From assembly GCA_002634385.1 (NCBI GenBank), contig NSJL01000012.1, forward strand, positions 58,075 through 122,074: a DNA stretch of 64,000 bases, given 5' to 3'. Origin of the DNA: Nitrospira sp. (GTDB taxonomy: Bacteria; Nitrospirota; Thermodesulfovibrionia; Thermodesulfovibrionales; Dissulfurispiraceae). The translations under genes were made by a program, and so were the position numbers. The stretch's first letter is position 1. Every line of letters starts with the position of its first letter. The notes beneath the pieces were generated by a model. The model was not told the DNA's origin. It made no database searches and worked only from the letters and a program-made list of their open reading frames with translations. Positions 26,886-35,383 of the stretch are shown here, piece by piece.

Positions 26886-27215
26886 GTTTAATTATTCCGG
26901 GCGCGGGTGCGTCTGTCAAGGAGATACTGCCCCCGAAAAGATGCCTGAACGGCATGTATGACAAACCCTACAGGGTATAAACCTAGTAAATACAGCAGGA
27001 AAAGCCTTCTACCTACCTGCTCCGTTTTTTCCTCGTTGCGGCCTGCTGTAGGGAATAAAGTACAAAGAAGCGGTCTCTTTAAAAGGGTGAAAAGCCGAAC
27101 AAATAAATAAAAACAACAGCTTGAGTTCATCTCTCCTTTCTGGCATGTACCTTGCTCTTTCCAGTGAGATTTGCCGGCATAAAACAACTGTAAGGAGTTA
27201 AGAAGGAGAGATTTT
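26886..27215. other. Long leader region before the beta-helix/SLH gene
   Basis: This gene-free region of 330 bp contains a 9-bp inverted repeat, TACAGCAGG (26991-26999) with CCTGCTGTA (27042-27050), and a sigma-54 promoter at 27141. Composition is AT-rich near 27060-27120. The inverted repeat lies about 90-150 bp upstream of the sigma-54 site, where an enhancer-binding activator would normally bind. It is not a palindrome of typical operator size, so its role is open. Confidence 0.4.
27141..27156 (+). promoter_or_regulatory. Sigma-54 (RpoN) promoter
   Basis: TGGCATG-TACC-TTGCT, with GG (27142-27143) and GC (27154-27155) exactly 10 nt apart, matches the -24/-12 consensus TGGCACG-N4-TTGCT at all but one position. 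The predicted transcript start near 27167 lies before AAGGAG at 27204 and the ATG at 27216. Confidence 0.78.
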
Positions 27216-29522
27216 ATGAAGAGAAGTTTGTTCAGTTTTGTAGTTTTCCTCAGTCTGCTGTTGCCGCTTGCGGCCACAGAGTCTTTTGGTGCATATGATC
27301 TGGGGACAAAGGATATGGTAATCGGCGCGGGGGTTACGACCGTATCGAAACCGACGCGCTCAAAAACGGTAAACATTACGGCTCCGGCCACCCTGAGCCA
27401 GTCGGATACGGAATATGTGCTGCAAAATGATATTGTGGCGAGCGGGACCGCCTTTACCATAAAGGGCTCGAATATTACCCTGAACCTGAACGGCCACACC
27501 GTCACCTACGGGAACAGTGGTTCCTCTTCTGCGTATGGCGTGTATGTCGATGGATATGCGCGGAGCAATATCGCTGTTGTGAACGGAAAGATCGTGCAGG
27601 GCAACGGAAGCTGCAGCGGCCAGTCCGGGACCGGAACGAACTGCAATCCCATCTACGCGTATGAGACATTCAGCATGGAAATCGGGGGAGTGGACATTTC
27701 CTACCGGGCAGCGGACACCCATGGTATCTATCTTCAGTGGGGCAAGGACGCGAGCATTCACCACAGCAGCATTCAGGACCTCGGCACCAAGGTGACCGAC
27801 AGGCACCAGGGGATCGATGCGATCCGGGCGGTGGGGGTTACAAACGCCAAGGTGCACCACAGTATCGTGAAGACGAGGCAGGTAGGCATCCGTGTCGGGA
27901 CCAACGGCGAGATCTACAACAATGAAGTCACCATCAACAGCCAGGTTACCAATTCCGTGGGTGTTTCACTCCAGACCGGCTCCGCGCATCACAACAAAGT
28001 GTACGGGTATGGGGTCCATCCCATCGCTTTCTGGCCCGACCACGATGCCAAGGTCTACTCCAACTACGCTGAGGTACAGAACACCAAGAGCGGGAGCGAG
28101 TACGGGGACACGGGGGCTGCCTGCCTGAGGATGACCTGGGGTACGGGCGACAACTCCGAGATCATGTACAACACCTTCATCGTCAATGCCTCGGACAGCT
28201 ACAACGGCACCGGTGTCAACAGCTGGGGACGTGCCCTCTTTGTGGGCTTGCCCGACGCCTCTCTGAAGGCGGACATTCACGACAACGTGATCATCGCCAC
28301 CAACAATGACGGAAAGGGGAAAGCCGCCGGCATCGCCATCGTGACGAACAATCTCTCCCCTGACCTGAAGTTCCGGAACAACCGGGTGGAGAGCAACTGG
28401 GCCAATGTCCTGCTGGCCGACGACTACGGCCATGCGGACGGGTATGCCCGGTTCATCGACAATACCTTTGTGAAGAGGGACAACTACTCGAACTATAAGA
28501 CGGTGAGGAGCCAGTATTCCTCTCTCCCGAGTACGGGAGTCTTCACCGGGAATACGATGGAAAACGGCGCCTCGATGGAGAATATCGATCTCGAATTCTC
28601 GGGGACCGGCAAGAAGGACATCTTCGTATACTGGCACCTCGGCGTAACGGTGAAAAACAGCTCGGGGACAGCGCTGAGCGGTGCCTCTGTTTCGGTGAAA
28701 GACAGCACGGGCAAAGTGGTGTATAGCGGACAGACGGGCAGTAACGGAAGCATTACCACCGATGTGCTGCAGTTCGAGGCCGGCAATCTCTCCGGCAGTA
28801 CCGTGGTGAGCAGAGAAGTAAAGACGACCAAGACACCTTACACCATCACCGTAAGCAAGGACGGGCTCACGGCAGCGAAGAGCGTTACGGTCAACGCCAA
28901 CATGACGGTGGATATGACGCTGGGTGCTGCGAACCCCGATCCTACTCCCGCTCCTACACCTACTCCCACTCCGACGCCCACTCCGGCACCTGGAGCGACC
29001 TTTGCGGATGTCCCCTCCTCCTACTGGGCGGCGAGCTACATCAATGCCATTTATGAGAAAGGTCTCACCCAGGGCTGCGGCAATGGAAACTACTGCCCTG
29101 ATGACTATCTGACCAGAGGCCAGATCGGCACTTTCCTCACCAGGGCGAAGTACGGGGAGAACTTTACCTATACCACGACCCCCTACTTCAGCGATGTGCC
29201 GTCGGACAACGGCTACTTCAAATACATCCAGAAGTTCCGGGATGACAGGATTACCTGGACTGATGGGGTATACGGAGTGAATGACCTGGTTTCCAAGGGA
29301 GTCATGGCGGTCTTTATCATCAGGGCGAAGTACGGGGAGAACTTTACCTATACCACGACCCCCTACTTCAGCGATGTGCCCTCCAGCAACTTCTATTTCA
29401 AGTATGTCCAGAAGCTCAAGGATGACGGAATTACGAAGGCCACCGGAACCTTCGGCGTGGATCTCCATATCACAAGGGCGGATATGGCGGTGTTTCTGTC
29501 GAGGGCTTTCCTGGGAATGTAA
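27216..29522 (+). CDS. Secreted right-handed beta-helix protein with three SLH repeats
   Basis: A 768-residue exported protein. A signal peptide occupies residues 1-25 (LFSFVVFLSLLLPLAA, cleaved near SFG). A parallel beta-helix region (about 60-470) is rich in Asn/Gly turns such as HDNVIIATNN and FRNNRVESN. A carboxypeptidase-regulatory-like beta-sandwich follows (about 475-565, LGVTVKNSSGTALSGASV), then a Pro/Thr linker (about 570-590). Three SLH-like repeats (FADVPSSYW, YFSDVPSDN, YFSDVPSSN) close the protein. SLH repeats usually anchor proteins to cell-wall polysaccharide. The helix may bind or cut a polysaccharide, but no catalytic residues were recognised. A sigma-54 promoter lies upstream and a strong terminator downstream. 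Confidence 0.82.
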   Translation: MKRSLFSFVVFLSLLLPLAATESFGAYDLGTKDMVIGAGVTTVSKPTRSKTVNITAPATLSQSDTEYVLQNDIVASGTAFTIKGSNITLNLNGHTVTYGNSGSSSAYGVYVDGYARSNIAVVNGKIVQGNGSCSGQSGTGTNCNPIYAYETFSMEIGGVDISYRAADTHGIYLQWGKDASIHHSSIQDLGTKVTDRHQGIDAIRAVGVTNAKVHHSIVKTRQVGIRVGTNGEIYNNEVTINSQVTNSVGVSLQTGSAHHNKVYGYGVHPIAFWPDHDAKVYSNYAEVQNTKSGSEYGDTGAACLRMTWGTGDNSEIMYNTFIVNASDSYNGTGVNSWGRALFVGLPDASLKADIHDNVIIATNNDGKGKAAGIAIVTNNLSPDLKFRNNRVESNWANVLLADDYGHADGYARFIDNTFVKRDNYSNYKTVRSQYSSLPSTGVFTGNTMENGASMENIDLEFSGTGKKDIFVYWHLGVTVKNSSGTALSGASVSVKDSTGKVVYSGQTGSNGSITTDVLQFEAGNLSGSTVVSREVKTTKTPYTITVSKDGLTAAKSVTVNANMTVDMTLGAANPDPTPAPTPTPTPTPTPAPGATFADVPSSYWAASYINAIYEKGLTQGCGNGNYCPDDYLTRGQIGTFLTRAKYGENFTYTTTPYFSDVPSDNGYFKYIQKFRDDRITWTDGVYGVNDLVSKGVMAVFIIRAKYGENFTYTTTPYFSDVPSSNFYFKYVQKLKDDGITKATGTFGVDLHITRADMAVFLSRAFLGM
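29141..29380 (+). repeat. Two identical 60-bp segments, 180 bp apart, in the SLH region
   Basis: Bases 29141-29200 and 29321-29380 are identical, while flanking bases of the same repeat units differ. The offset equals one SLH-like unit of 60 codons. Identity at silent sites points to recent duplication or gene conversion within the gene. Confidence 0.9.
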
Positions 29523-29547
29523 GCACCGGCACGGCACACTCCATCCG

Positions 29548-29580
29548 AAAGGAGGCAGGGTTTCCTGCCTCCTTTTTTTT
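29548..29580 (+). terminator. Intrinsic terminator after the beta-helix/SLH gene
   Basis: AAAGGAGGCAGG (29548-29559), loop GTTT, CCTGCCTCCTTT (29564-29575), running into eight T (29573-29580). The stem is strong and perfect. Confidence 0.92.
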
Positions 29581-29663
29581 GCCCCTTGCACCCTTTCTCT
29601 TCTTCCGTTTATCATTAAGAGCGTGTGCGCACAGTGCTTCAGATAGATACCAAGGAGAATGCC

Positions 29664-30839
29664 GTGCCGGTACTGACAGGACTCGATAGATTCGAAAAAA
29701 AGTGGCCCCGTACCCTCAAGGGCGCCTGCATCGGGCTTCTGGTGCATCCGGCTTCCATTGACGGGAAGCTGGATCACGCATCAGACCTTTGTCTGAAAAC
29801 GAAGAAAACGAAGGTCAAGGCTTTTTTCGGTCCCCAGCACGGGATCCGCGGAGAGACCCAGGACAACATGGTAGAGTGGGAGGGCTTCCGGGACCCAAGG
29901 ACGGGACTTCCCGTCTACAGCCTGTACGGGCATACCCGGAAACCCGAGCCCGGGATGCTGAAGGACATCGATGTGATGGTTATTGATATGCAGGATGTCG
30001 GGGCACGCTACTACACCTTCATCTGGACGATGGAGCTCTGTATGCAGGCGTGCCGTGAGGCGGGTAAGTCCGTCGTCGTCCTGGACAGGCCCAACCCCAT
30101 CGGTGGAAGGATTGTGGAAGGGCCGGTCCTCGATGAGGCCTATTCCTCTTTTGTCGGGCAGCGTTCCCTGCCTGTGCGTCACGGCATGACGGTAGGAGAA
30201 ATAGGGCTCTATCTGAAAAACGAGCTCTATCCCTCCCTGGACCTCCACATCATTCCCCTGGAGGGCTGGAAGAGAAGGATGTGGTTCGATGACACCGGGC
30301 TGCCCTGGGTTTTGCCCTCCCCCAATATGCCCATGCTGGATACGGCGACGGTCTACCCGGGCATGTGCCTGCTGGAAGGAACCCTGCTCAGCGAGGGACG
30401 GGGCACTACCCGTCCCTTCGAAATCTTCGGCGCACCCTTCATCGACCCCGATGCCCTGGTCAGAAGGCTCCGCGAGTTCGCCCTTCCGGGAGCGGTATTC
30501 CGCCCGCTGTTCTTTCAGCCCACCTTTCAGAAGCATGCCGGAATTCTCTGCGGAGGTGCGCAGATCCACGTCACCGACAGAAACGCCTTCCGGTCTTTTG
30601 CGACGGGGGTAGCGATCCTGAAAGCCGTGCACGACCTGTATCCCGACCGGTTTGCCTGGAAACAGCCGCCCTACGAGTATGAGACGGAGAAGATGCCCAT
30701 CGACATCCTTGCCGGCACGGACAGGCTCCGGAAAGAGATCGAGGCGGGGGAGGAGCTTGCGCACATGGAAGCGTGGTGGAAGGAGCAGTGCGCCCGCTTT
30801 TCCAAAGAAGTAAGGAAGAGATACCTGCTGTATGCGTAA
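29664..30839 (+). CDS. namZ: DUF1343/NamZ-like exo-beta-N-acetylmuramidase
   Basis: A 391-residue member of the DUF1343 family, whose studied member NamZ removes terminal N-acetylmuramic acid from peptidoglycan fragments. Conserved blocks are FFGPQHGIRGETQDN, VMVIDMQDVGARYYTFIWTM, LDRPNPIGG, LPSPNMPMLDTATVYPG and EGTLLSEGRGTTRPFE. The GTG at 29664 has AAGGAG 6 nt upstream; an in-frame GTG at 29625 lacks one. No signal peptide is seen. It overlaps by 8 bp a fused MurNAc-kinase/uridylyltransferase gene, consistent with a peptidoglycan salvage operon. Confidence 0.85.
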   Translation: MPVLTGLDRFEKKWPRTLKGACIGLLVHPASIDGKLDHASDLCLKTKKTKVKAFFGPQHGIRGETQDNMVEWEGFRDPRTGLPVYSLYGHTRKPEPGMLKDIDVMVIDMQDVGARYYTFIWTMELCMQACREAGKSVVVLDRPNPIGGRIVEGPVLDEAYSSFVGQRSLPVRHGMTVGEIGLYLKNELYPSLDLHIIPLEGWKRRMWFDDTGLPWVLPSPNMPMLDTATVYPGMCLLEGTLLSEGRGTTRPFEIFGAPFIDPDALVRRLREFALPGAVFRPLFFQPTFQKHAGILCGGAQIHVTDRNAFRSFATGVAILKAVHDLYPDRFAWKQPPYEYETEKMPIDILAGTDRLRKEIEAGEELAHMEAWWKEQCARFSKEVRKRYLLYA

Positions 30840-32703
30840 GCCGATCAAAGCTTTTATCCTTGCTGCCGGATTGGGCGAGCGGCTGCGTCCTATCACCGAC
30901 TCCCTCCCCAAACCGCTGCTTCCCGTGGCAGGGAAGCCCCTTCTGCAGACTGTCCTGGAGAGGGTATCTGCCCTGCCCGTCAGCGCCATCGGCCTGAACC
31001 TTCACTATAAGAGGGAGATGATCGAGGAGTGGGTCCGGGAATCCGCTTTCCGCGAGAGAATTGTTCTTTTCCCCGAGGATCCCCTTCTTGACACGGGGGG
31101 GGCGTTGAAGAACGCGGAGAGCTTTTTGAAGGAAAGTGAGTTCCTCGTGCACAACGCCGACATCCTCTCTTCGATGGACCTGGAGGAGTTGCTCGATTTT
31201 CACCGTGCATCGGGAAACTGCGTTACCCTGGCTGTCCATGATTGTCCGCGCTTCAATACCGTGGCGGTGAACCGGGAGGGATGCCTCACGGGGGTGGGGA
31301 GAGCCCGCGCTCTTCAGGAAACGGAGGCGTGGACGGCTTTCACCGGGATAGCCATGTATTCGCAGGAGTTTCTTCCCTTTCTGCCCGCGGGGCGCTCCAG
31401 CGTGGTGGATGCCTGGATACGGGCGGTGCAGGCGGGATGCCGGGTGGGAACCCTCGACGTGACCGGCGCCTACTGGAACGATATCGGAACACCTTCCGCC
31501 TTTGCCTCCTCTGTTCTGGATTTCCTGCGGGAAGAGGGGGAGACGGTGTCTATCCATCCTTCTGCGGCAGGCTGCGACAGCGCCTCGCTGGACGGGTATA
31601 TCGTCCTTGAAAAGGGAGTTGCGCTTGAACCGGGAGTATCCCTGAAGGACTGTATCGTGCTCCCGGGCGCCGTGCCCCCGCCGGGGGAATACCGCGCCAG
31701 CATCATCGGACCGGGGTTGGTACTGGGACTGGATGAAAAGAGTATGGGATTTACGGTGGAGAACGGAGCAGTCCTCATCGGTACCGGGGGGTCCGACAGG
31801 AGGTATTACCGGGTACGGGAGAATGAAAAGACTGCGGTCCTTATGCAGTGCTCTACCGGCGACCCCGACTTCCCGAGGCATATGGAATACACACAGTTCT
31901 TCCGGGCCTGCTCCCTTCCCGTACCTGAGCTCCTGGAGCAGAACCCGTTCGAAATGAGGGCGCGTTTCGAGGACCTGGGGGATACCTCGCTGTATAGCTG
32001 GCTGAAATGCCGGCGCGGGGCGGACCGGGTGGAGGGGATGTACCGGAAAGTGCTAGAAATTCTCGTTCTGCTCCATACCGCGGCAACCCGCCGTGTGGGA
32101 GAATGCCGGCTTCTCCAGGAGAGGGTGTTCGATTATGACCATCTGCGATGGGAGACAGGATACTTCCTTGAGCGCTTTGTGCAAGGGCTTATGAAGGCCC
32201 CGGTGCGGAATCTTTCCGCCCTGCAGGATGAATTCCACCGTCTCGCCGCAACGGTGAATGCCTTTCCCAAGACGGTGATGCACCGTGATTTCCAGTCGCA
32301 AAACATCATGATTACCGGGGGAGACACTCCCCGGCTCATCGATTATCAGGGGGCGCGGCTCGGCCCTCCCGCCTATGATGTGGTATCCATGCTGTGGGAT
32401 CCGTATTATCGCCTTGACGATGCCCTGCGGGAGCGGCTGGTCTGCTTTTATATGGAAAGGATGAGCAGCGCTGCGGGGGAGGGTTTCTCTGTGCAGGAGC
32501 TCGGGGAGACATTGCTCCCGTGCCGCCTCCAGCGCCACATGCAGGCCCTCGGTGCCTATGGTTTCCTCTCTATGGCGCGGGGGAAAAAATATTTTCTGAA
32601 GCATGTCCCCGGGGCCCTGCGCCACCTGAAAGAGGAGGTGACCCTGGCGCGGGACGAGTATCCGGAGCTATACCGGCTGGTAAGCGGGCTGCAGTATGCA
32701 TGA
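30832..32703 (+). CDS. Fused sugar nucleotidyltransferase-kinase (MurU-AmgK-like)
   Basis: A 623-residue two-domain enzyme. Residues 1-230 are a nucleotidyltransferase with ILAAGLGERLRPITDSLPKP and DTGGALKNAE, like MurU (MurNAc-1-phosphate uridylyltransferase). Residues 230-305 carry hexapeptide-like turns (VSLKDCIVLPGA). Residues 310-623 are an APH-type kinase with GSDRRYYR, VMHRDFQSQNIMI (catalytic Asp) and LIDYQGARLGPPAYD, like AmgK (anomeric MurNAc/GlcNAc kinase). Together they could turn free MurNAc into UDP-MurNAc, bypassing fosfomycin-sensitive de novo synthesis. The namZ-like gene just upstream supports this. Another sugar substrate remains possible. Confidence 0.8.
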   Translation: MRKPIKAFILAAGLGERLRPITDSLPKPLLPVAGKPLLQTVLERVSALPVSAIGLNLHYKREMIEEWVRESAFRERIVLFPEDPLLDTGGALKNAESFLKESEFLVHNADILSSMDLEELLDFHRASGNCVTLAVHDCPRFNTVAVNREGCLTGVGRARALQETEAWTAFTGIAMYSQEFLPFLPAGRSSVVDAWIRAVQAGCRVGTLDVTGAYWNDIGTPSAFASSVLDFLREEGETVSIHPSAAGCDSASLDGYIVLEKGVALEPGVSLKDCIVLPGAVPPPGEYRASIIGPGLVLGLDEKSMGFTVENGAVLIGTGGSDRRYYRVRENEKTAVLMQCSTGDPDFPRHMEYTQFFRACSLPVPELLEQNPFEMRARFEDLGDTSLYSWLKCRRGADRVEGMYRKVLEILVLLHTAATRRVGECRLLQERVFDYDHLRWETGYFLERFVQGLMKAPVRNLSALQDEFHRLAATVNAFPKTVMHRDFQSQNIMITGGDTPRLIDYQGARLGPPAYDVVSMLWDPYYRLDDALRERLVCFYMERMSSAAGEGFSVQELGETLLPCRLQRHMQALGAYGFLSMARGKKYFLKHVPGALRHLKEEVTLARDEYPELYRLVSGLQYA

Positions 32704-32740
32704 TCTTCGTAGAGAGAGGGGAAGAGAGGGCAGCTTCCAA

Positions 32741-32769
32741 TTGAAACAACAAGGAAACAGTGTTAGACT
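32741..32769 (+). promoter_or_regulatory. Probable sigma-70 promoter of the phosphoribosyltransferase gene
   Basis: TTGAAA (32741-32746), 17 bp, TAGACT (32764-32769; four of six consensus bases). It lies about 38 bp before the chosen start and inside the longer ORF, which supports the shorter protein. Confidence 0.45.
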
Positions 32770-32807
32770 TCTTTATAAGCAGTACCTCATCTGTTGCGGA
32801 GGCAGCC

Positions 32808-33449
32808 ATGTTTGCCGATAGAAGGGATGCGGGACGTCGACTTGCGGAGAAACTTGTGCATTACAAGGGCCGCACGGGCGTACTTGTCCTCGCACTGCCC
32901 CGCGGCGGGGTGGTCACCGGGTTCGAGATTGCCCGTAGCCTCGATGCGCCCCTTGATGTCCTCATCGTGAGAAAGATGGGGTTTCCCGGGCAGCCGGAGC
33001 TTGCCCTGGGCGCGATCTCCGAGACGGGAGCCGTTGTCTTGAATGAGCAGGTTATCTCGTACGGCAGACTACCGAAAGAATACATTGAATATGAAAAATC
33101 CAGGCAGCGGGAGGAAATCAATCGCAGGATCACGTTATACAGGGGCGGCAATCCGCTTGAGAAGCTCGAGGGCAAGATAATCATTCTTGCGGACGATGGT
33201 GTGGCCACAGGGTCCACAATGAAGGCGGCAATTGTCACATTAAGAGAGGAGAGAATAGAGAGATTGGTCGTGGCCGTTCCTGTTTCCCCGCCCGAGACGG
33301 CAGAGGAGCTTGGCGCAATGGCCGATGAGTTCGTGTGTCTCTCTACGCCCTTTGCCTTTATGGCAGTGGGGAGTTATTATGAGGATTTCTCCCAGGTTAC
33401 TGATGAGGAAGTGGCGGAGATCCTGAGAATGCAGACCCCGGAGGAGTGA
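32808..33449 (+). CDS. Phosphoribosyltransferase-domain protein
   Basis: A 213-residue protein of the type I phosphoribosyltransferase fold. The PRPP-binding loop is ILADDGVATGSTM, preceded by LALPRGGVVTGFEIA and DVLIVRKMGFPGQPELALGAI. Such proteins are annotated only by fold; the acceptor is unknown. The ATG at 32808 is preceded by GCGGAGG, and the upstream in-frame start at 32760 would sit within the promoter. It lies 3 bp before an alpha/beta hydrolase gene, a pairing that also occurs as fusions in other bacteria. Confidence 0.78.
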   Translation: MFADRRDAGRRLAEKLVHYKGRTGVLVLALPRGGVVTGFEIARSLDAPLDVLIVRKMGFPGQPELALGAISETGAVVLNEQVISYGRLPKEYIEYEKSRQREEINRRITLYRGGNPLEKLEGKIIILADDGVATGSTMKAAIVTLREERIERLVVAVPVSPPETAEELGAMADEFVCLSTPFAFMAVGSYYEDFSQVTDEEVAEILRMQTPEE

Positions 33450-33452
33450 AAA

Positions 33453-34097
33453 GTGGCTGAAAAAAAGGTGACCATTCCGATCGACTCGGTAGAGCTTGAC
33501 GGCACCCTTTCAATTCCGAAGGATGCCGGGGCGCTGGTGATCTTCGCCCATGGCAGCGGGAGCAGCCGTCTGAGCCCGAGAAACCGGTTTGTGGCAGGTA
33601 TCTTGCAAAAGGAGGGGATGGGTACGCTGCTCTTCGACCTCCTGACTGCACAGGAGGATGAGGTTTATGAGAACCGCTTCAATATCCCCCTGCTTACCCG
33701 GCGTCTGAAAGCTGCCACGTTGTGGACCAAAGAGCAGCCGGAGACCGCACACTTTAAGATCGGCTACTTCGGCGCCAGCACCGGAACCGCGGTTGCCCTG
33801 GTTGCAGCCGCGGACTTCGGTGAGGAGATCAAGGCCGTAGTTTCACGGGGCGGAAGGCCGGACCTTGCCGGGGATGCGCTCGGAAAAGTCGTTACCCCTA
33901 CCTGTCTCATTGTGGGAGGTGACGACACGGTAGTCATAGGGCTCAATAGAAAGGCATATGAGCTGCTGAAGGCGGAAAAGCAACTGAAGATAATCCCCGG
34001 CGCTGCACACCTCTTTGAGGAGCCGGGAGCGTTGGAGGAAGTGGCGCGCCTCGCAACGGAGTGGTTTAAAAAGCATCTCGTCCCTGCCTATGTTTGA
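33453..34097 (+). CDS. Alpha/beta hydrolase, dienelactone hydrolase-like
   Basis: A 214-residue hydrolase starting at GTG 33453, with GGAGTG just upstream inside the preceding gene. The nucleophile elbow is GASTG (in GYFGASTGTAVAL), the acid is in GGDDTVV, and the His is in PGAAHLFEE. The HGSGSSRLSPRNRFVA oxyanion region is typical of the group found next to, or fused with, phosphoribosyltransferase domains. Function unknown; the tight spacing to its neighbour suggests joint action. Confidence 0.78.
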   Translation: MAEKKVTIPIDSVELDGTLSIPKDAGALVIFAHGSGSSRLSPRNRFVAGILQKEGMGTLLFDLLTAQEDEVYENRFNIPLLTRRLKAATLWTKEQPETAHFKIGYFGASTGTAVALVAAADFGEEIKAVVSRGGRPDLAGDALGKVVTPTCLIVGGDDTVVIGLNRKAYELLKAEKQLKIIPGAAHLFEEPGALEEVARLATEWFKKHLVPAYV

Positions 34098-34330
34098 AAA
34101 ATAAGGAAGCGCTTCACCGTGCCGTTAGCCTTCAGGCATAGGAGATGTCTCCTCCCGCCCTTACTGTGTCCTGACCGCATCGCTGCACACCCATAGGCAT
34201 CTCTCCTCTTCTTCTTATCCTCCTTTTGTCCTTCCCCTGACAAATGCATTCAATTGCGTGCAAATTATTCTTGACAGACACCATGCATCCTGCTATCTTA
34301 CGGAGAAGTCTTTCTCCGGAGGATGAAACC
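34098..34330. other. Intergenic region entering the CRISPR-Cas locus
   Basis: A 233-bp region, C/T-rich between 34190 and 34240, carrying the cas6 promoter near its right end. It holds a short GGAGATGTCTCC inverted repeat near 34140 and nothing recognisable as a gene. It marks the change from the GC-rich core to the AT-richer CRISPR island. Confidence 0.35.
34271..34299 (+). promoter_or_regulatory. Sigma-70 promoter of cas6
   Basis: A consensus -35 TTGACA (34271-34276), 17 bp, TATCTT (34294-34299). The predicted transcript start near 34306 is downstream of two in-frame ATG/GTG candidates, so the cas6 start must lie later. Confidence 0.68.
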
Positions 34331-35329
34331 GTGGACGTACTCTCTGATCCTCATGCCGGAATCTGTCTGCGTGTCCGGCGGTTTTGCTTCACGATAGAGC
34401 CTGAAGAGACTCTTGTTCTTCCCACATATAAGGGATCTGCTCTCAGGGGGGCTTTCGGGCATGCGTTCCGGAAGGTCATCTGTGCCTTGAGGAAGGAAAA
34501 ATGCATTGAGTGCCTGCTCAGGGGAAAATGCATTTATTCCTATGTGTTTGAAACCCCGCCTCCTTCCGATACAAAGGTAATGAGGAAATATACGACCGCG
34601 CCTCATCCTTTTGTCCTGGAGCCGCCGCTTGAAAGAAAACGGGAATACGTTCCGGGAGATGCGATCTCTTTCGGATTGCTTCTTATCGGAAAAGCGATTG
34701 AATACCTGCCTTATTTCATATATGCCTTTGATGAAATGGGGAAAACGGGACTGGGAAAGGGGAAGGGGGCATTTACGCTCGGCAAGGTTGTCAATACGGG
34801 GATGCCCAATTTGCCGGACGATCAGACGGTATATTCTTCCGATACAAAGACCCTTGTCCCTGTACAAAGCGGCGATCTATGCCTGCCGTTCTCTGTGGAC
34901 CCTGCGATGTGCGCCGTATCCTCTCCTCCGGGTCAGTTATCGCTTGAATTTCTGACGCCAGCGAGAATCTCATATGACAGACACCTGACGGACAAGCCGG
35001 AATTTCATGTGCTTATCAGGAACCTGCTGAGAAGGCTCGCTCTTTTATGCTATTTCCATTGCGGGGAAGATACTTCGGGATGGGACTTTAAGAAGATCAT
35101 AGAGTGTGCCGAAGGGGTCCGGATCAAGGAAAAAGATTTGAAATGGCACGATTGGGAAAGATACTCGGCCCGCCAGGATACCCGCATGAAAATGGGTGGG
35201 TTCATCGGAAAGATCACCTATGAGGGACAAATCGGACCCTTCATGCCGCTGATCAGGGCCGGAGAGATCGTGCATGTGGGAAAAGGCACAAGCTTCGGAC
35301 TCGGAAAATACAGAATTCTGGAGAAATAA
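34331..35329 (+). CDS. cas6: CRISPR pre-crRNA endoribonuclease Cas6
   Basis: A 332-residue RAMP-fold protein like the Cas6 family with a C-terminal CRISPR_Cas6 domain. The N-terminal YKGSALRGAFGHAFRKVIC with a four-Cys patch (C-x2-C-x4-C within KEKCIECLLRGKC) is typical. A G-rich loop GKTGLGKGKGAF and a C-terminal VHVGKGTSFGLGKY (the RAMP Gly-rich loop) complete the fold. It would cut the repeat transcript 8 nt before each spacer. The GTG at 34331 follows CCGGAGG (34316-34322); earlier starts lie upstream of the predicted transcript start. Confidence 0.82.
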   Translation: MDVLSDPHAGICLRVRRFCFTIEPEETLVLPTYKGSALRGAFGHAFRKVICALRKEKCIECLLRGKCIYSYVFETPPPSDTKVMRKYTTAPHPFVLEPPLERKREYVPGDAISFGLLLIGKAIEYLPYFIYAFDEMGKTGLGKGKGAFTLGKVVNTGMPNLPDDQTVYSSDTKTLVPVQSGDLCLPFSVDPAMCAVSSPPGQLSLEFLTPARISYDRHLTDKPEFHVLIRNLLRRLALLCYFHCGEDTSGWDFKKIIECAEGVRIKEKDLKWHDWERYSARQDTRMKMGGFIGKITYEGQIGPFMPLIRAGEIVHVGKGTSFGLGKYRILEK

Positions 35330-35383
35330 TTCGGCAATATTGTTTTTCTGTTCCTTGCCGGAAGGATAGTGCTAAAGTCATTC

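Noticed and set aside
26986..27060. Cyclic-di-GMP or other known riboswitch upstream of the SLH gene
   Set aside because: There is an inverted repeat but no match to the conserved loops of known classes, and it lies upstream of the sigma-54 transcript start.
27966..29777. 603-residue minus-strand ORF opposite the beta-helix/SLH gene
   Set aside because: It is composed of Arg/Gly/His repeats mirroring the SLH and Pro/Thr coding sequence; the + strand carries signal peptide, promoter and terminator.
34244..34330. Longer N-terminus for Cas6
   Set aside because: A consensus -35/-10 pair (34271-34299) lies inside it, and the GTG at 34331 has a good ribosome binding site.
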